NCBI GenBank assembly: GCA_019744945.1
Contig: JAIETT010000085.1
Span: forward strand, 1 to 50,462
Source of the DNA: Burkholderiales bacterium
Lineage (GTDB): Bacteria; Pseudomonadota; Gammaproteobacteria; Burkholderiales; UBA11063
Length of the DNA stretch: 50,462 nucleotides
Direction of reading: 5' to 3'
Numbering within the stretch: the first letter of the stretch is position 1; every line of letters begins with the position of its first letter. Positions 30,061 to 37,900 of this stretch are shown here, piece by piece. Made by a program: the position numbers and the translations under genes. The notes under the pieces were generated by a model. It saw nothing but the letters and a program-made list of their open reading frames with translations. It was not told the origin of the DNA and made no database searches.

Positions 30061-31497
30061 ATGGGTCAATATAAACACGGCTCTTTTGCCAGAGAGCTAC
30101 CTACAGCCTTAACCAGTGTTGTAACCAGCACCGCAAATATCACCTTTGTGGTCGGTACGGCTCCAGTTCATCTGGTTGATGAAACGAATGTCAACCGCTT
30201 ATGCCGTTTGAATAATTTAGACGAAGCGGTAGCTCAATTTGGTGATGATGATAATTTTGCTGATTTTAGTTTATCTGCAGCAATTTATGCTTTTTTCAGA
30301 GCTTATAAAGTAGCTCCGGTGTATTTTGTAAATGTTCTGGATCCAAGCAAACATAAAACTGCAGCAACTCCAGAAACAGGTGTCCAAGTAAATAATCAGG
30401 TGGTGTTATCTAAATCTGGGGCGCTAAAAACTGGGCTAAAAGTGGAAGTTGTGGCAGTGGAGAAATTGCTTGGTAAAGATTACACGCTGGAATATAACAC
30501 TGATAATAAACTAGTGGTTAAAGTTCCATCGGGTAGCACTATTAAACCAGCTGATACTTTGACTATTACGTATAGCTGTGTTGATCCATCTAAAGTAACA
30601 GCTAAAGAAATTATTGGTGGAATTGACAAGGATGGTAATTATACTGGGATTGAATTAGCCCAAAAAATAAATCCTAAGTTTAAAGAGTTGCCTGGTAGTT
30701 TAATTGCTCCAGGATATTCACAAGATTTGACGGTTACACTTGCGTTATTAGCGACGGCAAAATCTATCAATGTTAAATTTAGGGCGAATGCTATTGTTGA
30801 TCTTGATACGAGTAAGATGACGACGTACGCTGATGCAGTTGAAACTAAATCTAAAGCTGGACTAACTGATCCGCAATTGAATGTCTGCGTTGGTGATTTA
30901 TTGGTGGGTGATGTTAAATTTAAGCAATCAATCTTTTTAGCTGCAGTTAAGCAACGCCTTGCTGCTGATAATGATGGTGTACCAAATTTAAGTCCGTCGA
31001 ATAAGCCTTACTACATTACTGGCTACCAGATTAACGGCAAATCACCTGATCTGGATGAGTCGCAAGCTCAATATTTGAATGGTAATGGAATTATTCTCGC
31101 ATTGAATACAGATAACGGATGGCGTTGTTGGGGTAATCGAACTGCGTGCTTTCCTGGTATTACCGATGTTAAAGATTTTGATATTGCTGTGCGTGATTGT
31201 GGCAATTGGTTGATGAACTCTTGCATTAAAGCAACTCAAATCAATATTGATGAACAATTATCACGCCCAGTTATTTTACGCTTGACTAATAAGATACAAG
31301 GTTGGCTTGATGGACTGGTTGGGCAAGGTTATTTAATCAGTGGCAGGTTTACAATCCCAAAAGATAAAAACCCATTAACTGAATTAGCTTTGGGTAATAT
31401 TGTTTTTGTGTTGGAGTGGTGTACGGGTGTTACGGTATCATCAGTCACAACTGAGTTCGCGTTTAATGTATATGATTTAAATAAAGTTTTTGGATAA
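30061..31497 (+). CDS. Contractile tail sheath protein (P2 FI type)
   Basis: 478 aa. Characteristic parts are the N-terminal VTSTANITFVVGTAPVHL and VAPVYFVNVL, a variable insert (about 100-200), PSLIAPGYS-like LPGSLIAPGYSQDLTV and the C-terminal NTDNGWRCWGNRTACFPG ... FAFNVYDLNKVFG. It contracts to drive the tube through the envelope. Confidence 0.95.
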   Translation: MGQYKHGSFARELPTALTSVVTSTANITFVVGTAPVHLVDETNVNRLCRLNNLDEAVAQFGDDDNFADFSLSAAIYAFFRAYKVAPVYFVNVLDPSKHKTAATPETGVQVNNQVVLSKSGALKTGLKVEVVAVEKLLGKDYTLEYNTDNKLVVKVPSGSTIKPADTLTITYSCVDPSKVTAKEIIGGIDKDGNYTGIELAQKINPKFKELPGSLIAPGYSQDLTVTLALLATAKSINVKFRANAIVDLDTSKMTTYADAVETKSKAGLTDPQLNVCVGDLLVGDVKFKQSIFLAAVKQRLAADNDGVPNLSPSNKPYYITGYQINGKSPDLDESQAQYLNGNGIILALNTDNGWRCWGNRTACFPGITDVKDFDIAVRDCGNWLMNSCIKATQINIDEQLSRPVILRLTNKIQGWLDGLVGQGYLISGRFTIPKDKNPLTELALGNIVFVLEWCTGVTVSSVTTEFAFNVYDLNKVFG

Positions 31498-31505
31498 GGT
31501 AAATC

Positions 31506-32024
31506 ATGAGTAAAATTAATGGACAAACATATGACTTCGGGGTTTACCTTGATGGTTATAATTTTTTAGGTATTGCCTCGGCAAAACCGCCTTTAATTAA
31601 ATTTTTGGATAAAGAAATTGAAGGCACTGGCATTGCTGGGAAAATTATTGCAGCGGCGCTTGGGCAAACTGATAATTTAGAACTAGAAGTTGTATTTAAT
31701 TCACTTTGTGCTGAATCATTTAAGTTACTAGATCTTAATGGTAAATTGCTGGAATTTAAAGTTGCTCAAACTGCTTTTGATACAGGAACTCACGCCTTAG
31801 AACAACACGGTGTTAGAATGGCGGTTAGAGGTTCGTGTTCAGAATTTGGACCAGGTGAAATCAAAAAACAAGAGTTAATGACAACCCCATTCAAGATTAA
31901 TTGTACTTATATTGAATTTTGGATGGCTGGCTCGGATGTATCGGTTTATAAAATCGATAAATTGAACGGTATTTTTGAATCATTTGGTAAACAAATGATA
32001 ACCAAACTAGCAGATATGTTTTAA
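31506..32024 (+). CDS. Major tail tube protein (P2 FII type)
   Basis: The 172-aa protein follows the sheath gene, as in P2. It has ASAKPPLIKFLDKEIEGTGI, AVRGSCSEFGPGEIKKQELM and a C-terminal KINCTYIEFWMAG-DV-- segment found in FII proteins. It forms the inner tube. Confidence 0.92.
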   Translation: MSKINGQTYDFGVYLDGYNFLGIASAKPPLIKFLDKEIEGTGIAGKIIAAALGQTDNLELEVVFNSLCAESFKLLDLNGKLLEFKVAQTAFDTGTHALEQHGVRMAVRGSCSEFGPGEIKKQELMTTPFKINCTYIEFWMAGSDVSVYKIDKLNGIFESFGKQMITKLADMF

Positions 32025-32027
32025 TTG

Positions 32028-32054
32028 AAACACCTGGCATTAAGCTGGGTGTTT
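32028..32054 (+). terminator. Terminator-like hairpin after the tail tube gene
   Basis: AAACACCTGGC-attaa-GCTGGGTGTTT pairs over 11 bp with two G-U pairs and ends in TTTT. Abundant sheath and tube transcripts would end here, as in other tail operons. Confidence 0.6.
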
Positions 32055-32075
32055 TACATTTTTAGGTGAAATACG

Positions 32076-32354
32076 ATGATACATCAATTAAATAAAGTTT
32101 ATAAATTCCAAGGTGAAGAGCATACTGAAATTAATGCACCATTTGAAGAGTTAACCGGTTTAGATTACGAAATAGCCTGTAATCAGTTTAAAACGCTTAA
32201 TCCCAATTTTGCGGGTGCAATTGAGTTGGAGCCAGCATTTTTAACTCAAATCCTTGTTAATGCCTGTAAAAAACCAATTGAATTTTTTACTGGTTTACCA
32301 ATGAATGAATATGCTAAGTTGAAATTAGCGGTACAAGGTTTTTTGCTGGGATAG
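32076..32354 (+). CDS. Tail assembly chaperone gpE
   Basis: The 92-aa protein (MIHQLNKVYKFQGEEHTEIN...) is of the P2 gpE/41/14 type (PF10109-like). It assists assembly around the tape measure. Near its end it carries the slippery heptamer T-TTT-TTG at 32339-32345 in the correct phase for -1 frameshifting. Confidence 0.88.
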   Translation: MIHQLNKVYKFQGEEHTEINAPFEELTGLDYEIACNQFKTLNPNFAGAIELEPAFLTQILVNACKKPIEFFTGLPMNEYAKLKLAVQGFLLG

Positions 32355-32488
32355 ACAGTTTAGATGGATTAATGAAAGCTTGTATAACACTATCACAGGC
32401 TACGCATACATCTATTGAATATTGGGAAAGTATTCCGTTGGCTAAATTGTTGAAATATTTAAAATTAACTGCTGAAATGAGTGAATAA
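32076..32488 (+). CDS. gpE+E' frameshift product
   Basis: After slippage at 32339-32345 the -1 frame continues GCT GGG ATA... to TAA 32486-32488, adding AGIDSLDGLMKACITLSQAT... for a total of about 137 aa. P2 makes E+E' (142 aa) by the same T6G slip. The coordinates span both frames; the slip is at 32345. The extension has no separate start with a Shine-Dalgarno. Confidence 0.8.
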
Positions 32489-32529
32489 CCGTGGCTAAAA
32501 CTACGTAATTAAGTGAGACTCGCGCTAGC

Positions 32530-32757
32530 TTAATTTTGCGGGTATTGAGCGATTGATCTACGTCCGTTTGATTGCTTAGATGTGTTGGATGTAGTGATTT
32601 GCTTTAGTATTGATAGTTTATTATGCATATCATTTAGCATTTCGCTGTTTGTCATATTAGCTAGTTTACGCTGCTGATTTTTATCTGCTTTAATTATATA
32701 AACAGCTCGTGCAAATAATAAAGCACTTAAACTAAGTAAAATTGTTACTATAATCAT
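32530..32757 (-). CDS. 75-aa single-TM protein on the opposite strand of the tail operon
   Basis: AAAGGATTACGCG precedes ATG 32757. The protein begins MIIVTILLSLSALLFARAVY, one membrane helix, followed by a charged cytoplasmic tail. Genes E' and T are adjacent in P2, so this is an insertion (moron) transcribed against the tail genes. A 7-bp inverted repeat (AATTAAG/CTTAATT, 32507-32535) lies at its 3' end. Confidence 0.6.
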   Translation of the reverse strand: MIIVTILLSLSALLFARAVYIIKADKNQQRKLANMTNSEMLNDMHNKLSILKQITTSNTSKQSNGRRSIAQYPQN

Positions 32758-32809
32758 CGCGTAATCCTTTGAAAATTAACACTATATTATAACATAAAAT
32801 GAGGTTAAA

Positions 32810-34960
32810 ATGGCATCAAAAACCCACCAAATAGCAATGGAAATTGGTGCAAAAATAAAATCTACTTTTTCGAGTAGCTTTATGGATGCAACTTCAAAAG
32901 TAAGTGCACTGCAACAAAAAATGAAAGAGTTTGAAATTGCTGGAGCTAAGTCCACCGCTTTGGATTCCTCGTTTGTAAAAATGAAGCAACGCACTCAAGA
33001 TATGCAATTTCAGTGGGCTGCGGCAAGTGTAAAAGCTAAACAACTTGGCGAAGCAATTAAATCCACTGAAAGTCCAACTAAAGCACAATCTCGTGAATTT
33101 GAAAAGGCACAAACTAAAGCGCATAATTTACAGCTCAAACTTGAAAAACTACGTGAGCAACAAAAGGATATTGAGCTATCTAGTAGAAAACAAGCGGAGT
33201 CAGTCAAGAATTTAAGCGCTGAATATGCAAAAGCTGGTGTGAATGTTGCTAAATTTGGCAAAATTCAAGAGCAGCAAGCCAAAATTGCAGCGCTACATCA
33301 AAAAGCGGCTAATCATGCAATCAATGCAAACAATTACGCAATGATTGCTAGAACTACAGTAGGCATGAGTAATTTTTTAGCCGAACCAATTAAACAAGCA
33401 ATGCATTTTGAAACGGTAATGTCCGAAGTCAGAAAACTCGTGCATTTTGATACACCACAACAATTTAAAGAAATGAGTAGCCAACTTAAGGATATGTCAG
33501 CGCGCGTACCTGTGACTGTTGAAGGTTTGGGGCATATTATGGCGGCTGCAGCTCAAGCTGGTATTCATCGACCTGACTTAATAGCATTTACCGAAGATGC
33601 CGCGCATATGGCTACAGCTTGGGGTATTAGTGCGGAACAATCTGGCGATATGTTAGCAAAATGGCGTTCGGCATTTGAGCTTACCCAGCCAGAGGTTATT
33701 AAGTTAGCTGATCAAGTGCATTTATTAAGTGATAACACGGCCGCAACTGGTAGCGAAATCGGTGATGTAGTTACTCGTATTGGTGCGTTGGGTAAAATCG
33801 CTGGAGTCTCAACTCAAGAGGTTGCTGCGTTGGCGGCCACCTCAATTGGTGCTGGGGTTAAAGCTGAAATTGCTGCAACTGGTATAAAGAAAATGATGCT
33901 TACGTTATCATCGGGTACGACAGCAACTAAATCACAAGCTACTGCGTTTGCATCGCTTGGAATTAATGTTGTGCAACTTGGTAAAGATTTGCAAAAAGGT
34001 GGCGTTACACCGATGTTGGAGGTACTTAAAAAAATCAAGCAGTTAACTCCAGAAAAACAAGCACCAATACTTAAGCAAATTTTTGGTGAGGAGTCTATTG
34101 CACCAATTGCAGGAATTATGAATAACCTAGATCAGGTGAAGCATAATTTAACGCTGGTTGGCGACGAGTCTAAATATTCTGGGTTAATGATTAAAGAGTT
34201 TGGCATTCGAAGTAAAACCACTGAGAACGCTATTCAGTTGTTAAAAAATCAAACTGCGGGAGTAGCTATAACAATAGGTGAAATGCTCTTGCCAACAATT
34301 AATAGTGCAGTGAAGGCAATTTCAAATATTGTGAATACAATTCGCCCGTGGGTAGAATCGCACAGTACATTGGTTAAATGGGGGCTAGCGGTAGCTGGTG
34401 CATTAGCTGGTGTAACTATTGCAGTATCTTCATTAGCATTTTTATTTTCTGGAACTCTAGCAATCGCGCTTAAAACTGCGGCTGCGGCAATGTGGGTATT
34501 TAATAGCGCTGTTTTGGCAAATCCTATAACTTGGATAGTTGCTGGAGTTGTTGCTTTGGGAGTGGCTATTGCGGCGGTAATTATATATTGGAAAGACATT
34601 ACTCAAGCCGTAAGTAGTTTTGGAAATAGCATTGTAGATTTACTTGCTAAACTTAATCCATTATATAAACTTGGCGAGAAACTAGGTCAAGCATTTGACT
34701 GGATGACTGGTGCTGGAGATAAGAACATTAATGTTAATTACAAAGTTGAGAAGAATAATCTTGATGAGTCAATTAAACAGCTTCAGCAAAGTAACGCAGC
34801 ACGCTCAAAACCAGCTGCAGTTAATTATAGTCCCAACTACACAGTTAATGTTAGCGGTGGTGGTGATGTAAAAGATATTGAACGAGCGCTGGTTAAAGCG
34901 TCTGGCCAAGAGCGCAATAATTTTACAGCGTGGAACGATTCGTCTCGATTGGCGTATTAA
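32810..34960 (+). CDS. Tail tape measure protein (P2 T / TP901 core)
   Basis: The 716-aa protein has a coiled-coil N-terminal part (about 30-160), the TP901 tape-measure core (about 185-480: MSNFLAEPIKQAMHFETVMS ... GVSTQEVAALAATSIGAGVK) and hydrophobic segments at about 520-600. It sets tail length and enters the target membrane. Confidence 0.95.
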   Translation: MASKTHQIAMEIGAKIKSTFSSSFMDATSKVSALQQKMKEFEIAGAKSTALDSSFVKMKQRTQDMQFQWAAASVKAKQLGEAIKSTESPTKAQSREFEKAQTKAHNLQLKLEKLREQQKDIELSSRKQAESVKNLSAEYAKAGVNVAKFGKIQEQQAKIAALHQKAANHAINANNYAMIARTTVGMSNFLAEPIKQAMHFETVMSEVRKLVHFDTPQQFKEMSSQLKDMSARVPVTVEGLGHIMAAAAQAGIHRPDLIAFTEDAAHMATAWGISAEQSGDMLAKWRSAFELTQPEVIKLADQVHLLSDNTAATGSEIGDVVTRIGALGKIAGVSTQEVAALAATSIGAGVKAEIAATGIKKMMLTLSSGTTATKSQATAFASLGINVVQLGKDLQKGGVTPMLEVLKKIKQLTPEKQAPILKQIFGEESIAPIAGIMNNLDQVKHNLTLVGDESKYSGLMIKEFGIRSKTTENAIQLLKNQTAGVAITIGEMLLPTINSAVKAISNIVNTIRPWVESHSTLVKWGLAVAGALAGVTIAVSSLAFLFSGTLAIALKTAAAAMWVFNSAVLANPITWIVAGVVALGVAIAAVIIYWKDITQAVSSFGNSIVDLLAKLNPLYKLGEKLGQAFDWMTGAGDKNINVNYKVEKNNLDESIKQLQQSNAARSKPAAVNYSPNYTVNVSGGGDVKDIERALVKASGQERNNFTAWNDSSRLAY

Positions 34961-34981
34961 TAAACTAAGCATTGGATAATT

Positions 34982-35188
34982 ATGGCTAAAACTTACACAA
35001 CTGCAGCTGGTGATATGTGGGATAAAATTGCAAAAGAACAACTTGGCTCGGAGTATCTTAGCAACCAGTTAATTGATGCCAATTTTAAATATTCAAAAGT
35101 AGTTAAATTTGAAGCTGGTGTAGTGCTAAATATTCCTGAGATTGTCCAAAATAAATCTAAGGTAAATTTACCGCCGTGGAAGAGGTGA
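34982..35188 (+). CDS. Tail protein X (LysM-like)
   Basis: The 68-aa protein (MAKTYTTAAGDMWDKIAKEQ...) has the LysM-like fold signature of P2 gpX, with GDMWDKIA and a C-terminal VLNIPEI. It is a baseplate/tail component between tape measure and D, as in P2. Confidence 0.92.
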   Translation: MAKTYTTAAGDMWDKIAKEQLGSEYLSNQLIDANFKYSKVVKFEAGVVLNIPEIVQNKSKVNLPPWKR

Positions 35189-35190
35189 GC

Positions 35191-36336
35191 ATGTTAAATA
35201 AAACTGCGCGAAATAGCTACGTTCAAATAAGCATAGATGGCAAGAATGTTACTGGTGATCTTGCGCCGTATTTACTTGGCTTTACGTTTAACGATAAAAC
35301 TAGTGTTGAAGTTGATGATTTAACTATCACGCTTGATGACCGTGATGAGCTATTTACTAATGAATGGATGCCTGAGCGTGGCGATAAAATTGAGGCGACT
35401 ATTTGGGCTAATGATTGGGATACTCAAGGTGATGAAGATAGTTTATATTGCGGAGAGTTTGAAATTGATTTGGTAGTAGAGTCGGGACCACCAAATAAGA
35501 TTGAGATCAAAGCGGTATCGTCGCTTAATTCTGGTATTCGCCGCACAATTTACACCGAAAAATGGGAGCATACAACACTTAAAGAGGTGTGTGAGTCAAT
35601 AGCAGAGACCCACGGGATGCAACTTAAATTTAGTGGTGATGATGTAGATTTGGAGGTTTGTGACCAAACTGAAACGACCGATCTTAAATTCTTATCGCAA
35701 TTAGCAGATGATAATGATTTTATGCTTAAGCTTGACGGCGATACCTTGTTTGTCTTGAGTCAAGTAGAATTAGAATGTGCGGCACCGACTTTAATTATTA
35801 GCAAACATGATATCAGCAATCGTAATGCTGGAGCTAAGGGCTATGATTTATATAAAGAATGTAAGGCTACATATTATGACCCTAATAAGAAAAAAACGCA
35901 TACTGCAAAAGTAAACCATAAAACCGCAAGCATGGCTGAGTTGGCTAAAACTAACCAAGAGTGGGTTCAGGCACATACGGTAGTTAAAAAAGGCAAAGCT
36001 AAAGCAAAAAATGTACCAACCACCACTGAGAGTTACTTAGATAAAGCGAATGTCAACGGTGGCGGTAAAGTATTACACATCAGACAGCGATTCAAGAACG
36101 CGGCGGAAGCTGAACGCAAGGCACTAGCGGCACTACGGCGTAAAAATCGTGGCGAATGGGTGATATCAGGTGAAGTTATGGGAAATGTTGAACTAATGGC
36201 TGGAATAACGGTTGAGATAGTTGATTATGGTCAATATAGCGGACGCTATTATATTGAGAGTACCACCCATACTAAAACTACAGGTTATCGGACATCTTTT
36301 GTGGCGCATCGATGTTTAGGAAAGATTGAGGAATGA
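35191..36336 (+). CDS. Baseplate hub protein gpD (P2 late control D)
   Basis: I use ATG 35191 behind AAGAGGTGAGC, two bases after the gpX stop. The 381-aa protein has the gp27-like hub: NSYVQISIDGKNVTGDLAPY, a DDLTITLDDRD strand, WEHTTLKEVCESIAETHGM and a C-terminal ELMAGITVEIVDYGQYSGRY. The hub carries the spike. It overlaps V by 4 bp. Confidence 0.93.
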   Translation: MLNKTARNSYVQISIDGKNVTGDLAPYLLGFTFNDKTSVEVDDLTITLDDRDELFTNEWMPERGDKIEATIWANDWDTQGDEDSLYCGEFEIDLVVESGPPNKIEIKAVSSLNSGIRRTIYTEKWEHTTLKEVCESIAETHGMQLKFSGDDVDLEVCDQTETTDLKFLSQLADDNDFMLKLDGDTLFVLSQVELECAAPTLIISKHDISNRNAGAKGYDLYKECKATYYDPNKKKTHTAKVNHKTASMAELAKTNQEWVQAHTVVKKGKAKAKNVPTTTESYLDKANVNGGGKVLHIRQRFKNAAEAERKALAALRRKNRGEWVISGEVMGNVELMAGITVEIVDYGQYSGRYYIESTTHTKTTGYRTSFVAHRCLGKIEE

Positions 36337-36830
36337 TCACAAATAATATTATTCGGGTTGGTGAAATTTACGACGTTAACCCCAAAAAATACACGGCTAG
36401 AGTCTATTTTGCGGACAGTGATTCGGTGTCAGGTGAGTTACCAATTGGCGTAATTGGTACAAGAAACAGACAATATGATTTACCAAATAAAAATGATCAA
36501 TGCTGGTGTGCTTTTATCGCACCAAGTTTATCGGACGGAGTGATTTTTGCGATTACTTACAATGATGTAGATTTGCCGCCTTGTGGTGATGAAAATGTTA
36601 AATCAACTACTTATCCCGATGGTACGGTAGTTAGCTATGATAGCAAAGAACATAAGCTAATTATCGATTGTGCTGGCGAGGTAACCATTAATGCAGAAGT
36701 AATTAATCTGAATGGTAAGCTAATCATCAATAATAAGCCGTGGCTGGAACATCAGCATAAAGCTGGTAAATTACTCGATGGAGATAGCAAACCAGTTAGC
36801 GGTATGTCAGGTGATGGTGTGGTTGGGTAA
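36333..36830 (+). CDS. Baseplate assembly/spike protein gpV
   Basis: The 165-aa protein has an OB-fold N-terminal part (VGEIYDVNPKKYTARVYFAD), then a triple-strand beta-helix region and a C-terminal HQH metal-binding-like LEHQHKAGKL, as in P2 V spikes that coordinate iron. It is followed by a strong terminator and cargo genes instead of W. Confidence 0.92.
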   Translation: MITNNIIRVGEIYDVNPKKYTARVYFADSDSVSGELPIGVIGTRNRQYDLPNKNDQCWCAFIAPSLSDGVIFAITYNDVDLPPCGDENVKSTTYPDGTVVSYDSKEHKLIIDCAGEVTINAEVINLNGKLIINNKPWLEHQHKAGKLLDGDSKPVSGMSGDGVVG

Positions 36831-36846
36831 AGGTTGATGCAAAAGC

Positions 36847-36884
36847 AAAACCCCGACGAGTTAGCGCTCATATGTCGGGGTTTT
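36847..36884 (+). terminator. Strong terminator after V
   Basis: AAAACCCCGAC and GTCGGGGTTTT form an 11-bp stem with a 16-nt loop and a TTTTTT tail. It separates the tail operon from the cargo cluster. Confidence 0.85.
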
Positions 36885-36962
36885 TTCATAAGAATAAGAA
36901 AGGATATTATAATCGAAAACAAGACAGAAGTCAAGCTAAAAGCTGACAAAGGAGCGGTTAAA

Positions 36963-37091
36963 ATGAGTGAATTAATCGAAAAACATGATAAATTACGCAA
37001 GTTTTTATATTTTGCAATTAGTATAGCAGCGTTAGCTGCGGTATTAGTGCCAATTGCAATAGGTGTTGGTGTTTGGATTGCAAATCACTAA
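36963..37091 (+). CDS. 42-aa single-TM protein (moron)
   Basis: The track starts at 36834, inside the terminator. The real start is ATG 36963 behind AAAGGAGCGGTTAAA (MSELIEKHDKLRKFLYFAIS...). It has one membrane helix (about 16-40) and a TATAAT-like -10 at about 36907-36912. Function unknown; small membrane morons often modify superinfection or envelope properties. Confidence 0.6.
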   Translation: MSELIEKHDKLRKFLYFAISIAALAAVLVPIAIGVGVWIANH

Positions 37092-37125
37092 CTTGAAATT
37101 CCGTATTATCTTCTTATATGTAATA

Positions 37126-37155
37126 TTGACTATAATATTTGTTATGGTCTAATAT
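37126..37155 (+). promoter_or_regulatory. Promoter of the GNAT-like moron
   Basis: TTGACT (37126-37131), an 18-bp spacer and TAATAT (37150-37155), 17 bp before the start codon. It gives the next gene an independent promoter. Confidence 0.5.
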
Positions 37156-37172
37156 TTACAGGACAGTAAAAT

Positions 37173-37619
37173 ATGGGTAATACTAAACTTAAATTAGTAA
37201 AAATCGAAGGTGATGTTTTTGTTTATGACTTGAAAGACGGAAGAAGAATTCAATTAGCATTTGATTTAGATAATGGTTGTGAAGTTACGGAGTTATTATC
37301 AGACAATGAAGAAGTGAATGCAGGAAGTATTTCATGGGAACATAATGATGAAGAATATGATGGTTATGAACGCATTCAGGATGAGCGTTGTCATATTACA
37401 CATTTAAATCTCTTTTCTGGATATATAAGGCAAGGTATTGGTACTGAGATTATTAGAAAATTGAAAGAAGATTATGGGTGCCTAGTAACATTTTCAGACG
37501 ATGATGGTATACGTCGAGATGATGGGAGTCATCTTACTGGTGATGGTCCTGCGTTTGTTAACAGTTTAAAACGCAATGAAATTATTGAAGACATTAATGA
37601 TGAAGGATTAATGTACTAG
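37173..37619 (+). CDS. GNAT-like acetyltransferase-fold protein (moron)
   Basis: 148 aa with CAGGACAGTAAAAT upstream. The middle reads ITHLNLFSGYIRQGIGTEII, where R-Q-G-I-G-T matches the acetyl-CoA pyrophosphate loop (R/Q-x-x-G-x-G/A) of GNAT motif A, followed by a helix and strand CLVTFSDD. The N-terminal half (acidic, beta-rich) is unfamiliar. Substrate is unknown. It has its own promoter and a terminator after it. Confidence 0.55.
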   Translation: MGNTKLKLVKIEGDVFVYDLKDGRRIQLAFDLDNGCEVTELLSDNEEVNAGSISWEHNDEEYDGYERIQDERCHITHLNLFSGYIRQGIGTEIIRKLKEDYGCLVTFSDDDGIRRDDGSHLTGDGPAFVNSLKRNEIIEDINDEGLMY

Positions 37620-37652
37620 AGTTACCAACGGTGTCATCTATTTAACTTCAAA

Positions 37653-37679
37653 AAAAGGCTACCCTAAGGGTAGCCTTTT
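37653..37679 (+). terminator. Terminator after the GNAT-like moron
   Basis: AAAAGGCTACCC-taa-GGGTAGCCTTTT is a perfect 12-bp stem with a tight loop and T-run. It is near symmetric, so it works in both directions. Confidence 0.85.
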
Positions 37680-37691
37680 CTATTGGCATGA

Positions 37692-37853
37692 ATGGATAGA
37701 GTCAAGGTGAGAATAAATAAAGTAGCTAATCAAATGGCTGATAAATTTGAAACAAATAAAAATTTTAGAAGTTGGATGTGGGCGGTTGTTGGTGTGATAT
37801 TTTGTTTTGCTGTTCTGAAATCCTTGCACGCATTAATTTTAACATTGAAATAA
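37692..37853 (+). CDS. 53-aa single-TM protein (moron)
   Basis: This ORF is not in the track. It reads MDRVKVRINKVANQMADKFE..., with a membrane helix at about 29-47 (MWAVVGVIFCFAVL). The Shine-Dalgarno is poor (TTGGCATGA), so the start is uncertain. It lies between a terminator and the next promoter. Confidence 0.4.
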   Translation: MDRVKVRINKVANQMADKFETNKNFRSWMWAVVGVIFCFAVLKSLHALILTLK

Positions 37854-37871
37854 GTGTTATTCCAGTATAAT
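37845..37871 (+). promoter_or_regulatory. Promoter of the 466-aa membrane protein
   Basis: TTGAAA (37845-37850), a 15-bp spacer and TATAAT (37866-37871), 30 bp before ATG 37901. GGGGAATAAGA is the ribosome-binding site. Confidence 0.5.
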
Positions 37872-37900
37872 ACCTTAATAATTTATATTGGGGAATAAGA

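Noticed and set aside
33814-34599. Minus-strand ORFs (74 and 116 aa) inside the tape measure gene
   Set aside because: Antisense shadows of an Ala/Val/Ile-rich coding region; no ribosome-binding sites and no protein-like motifs.
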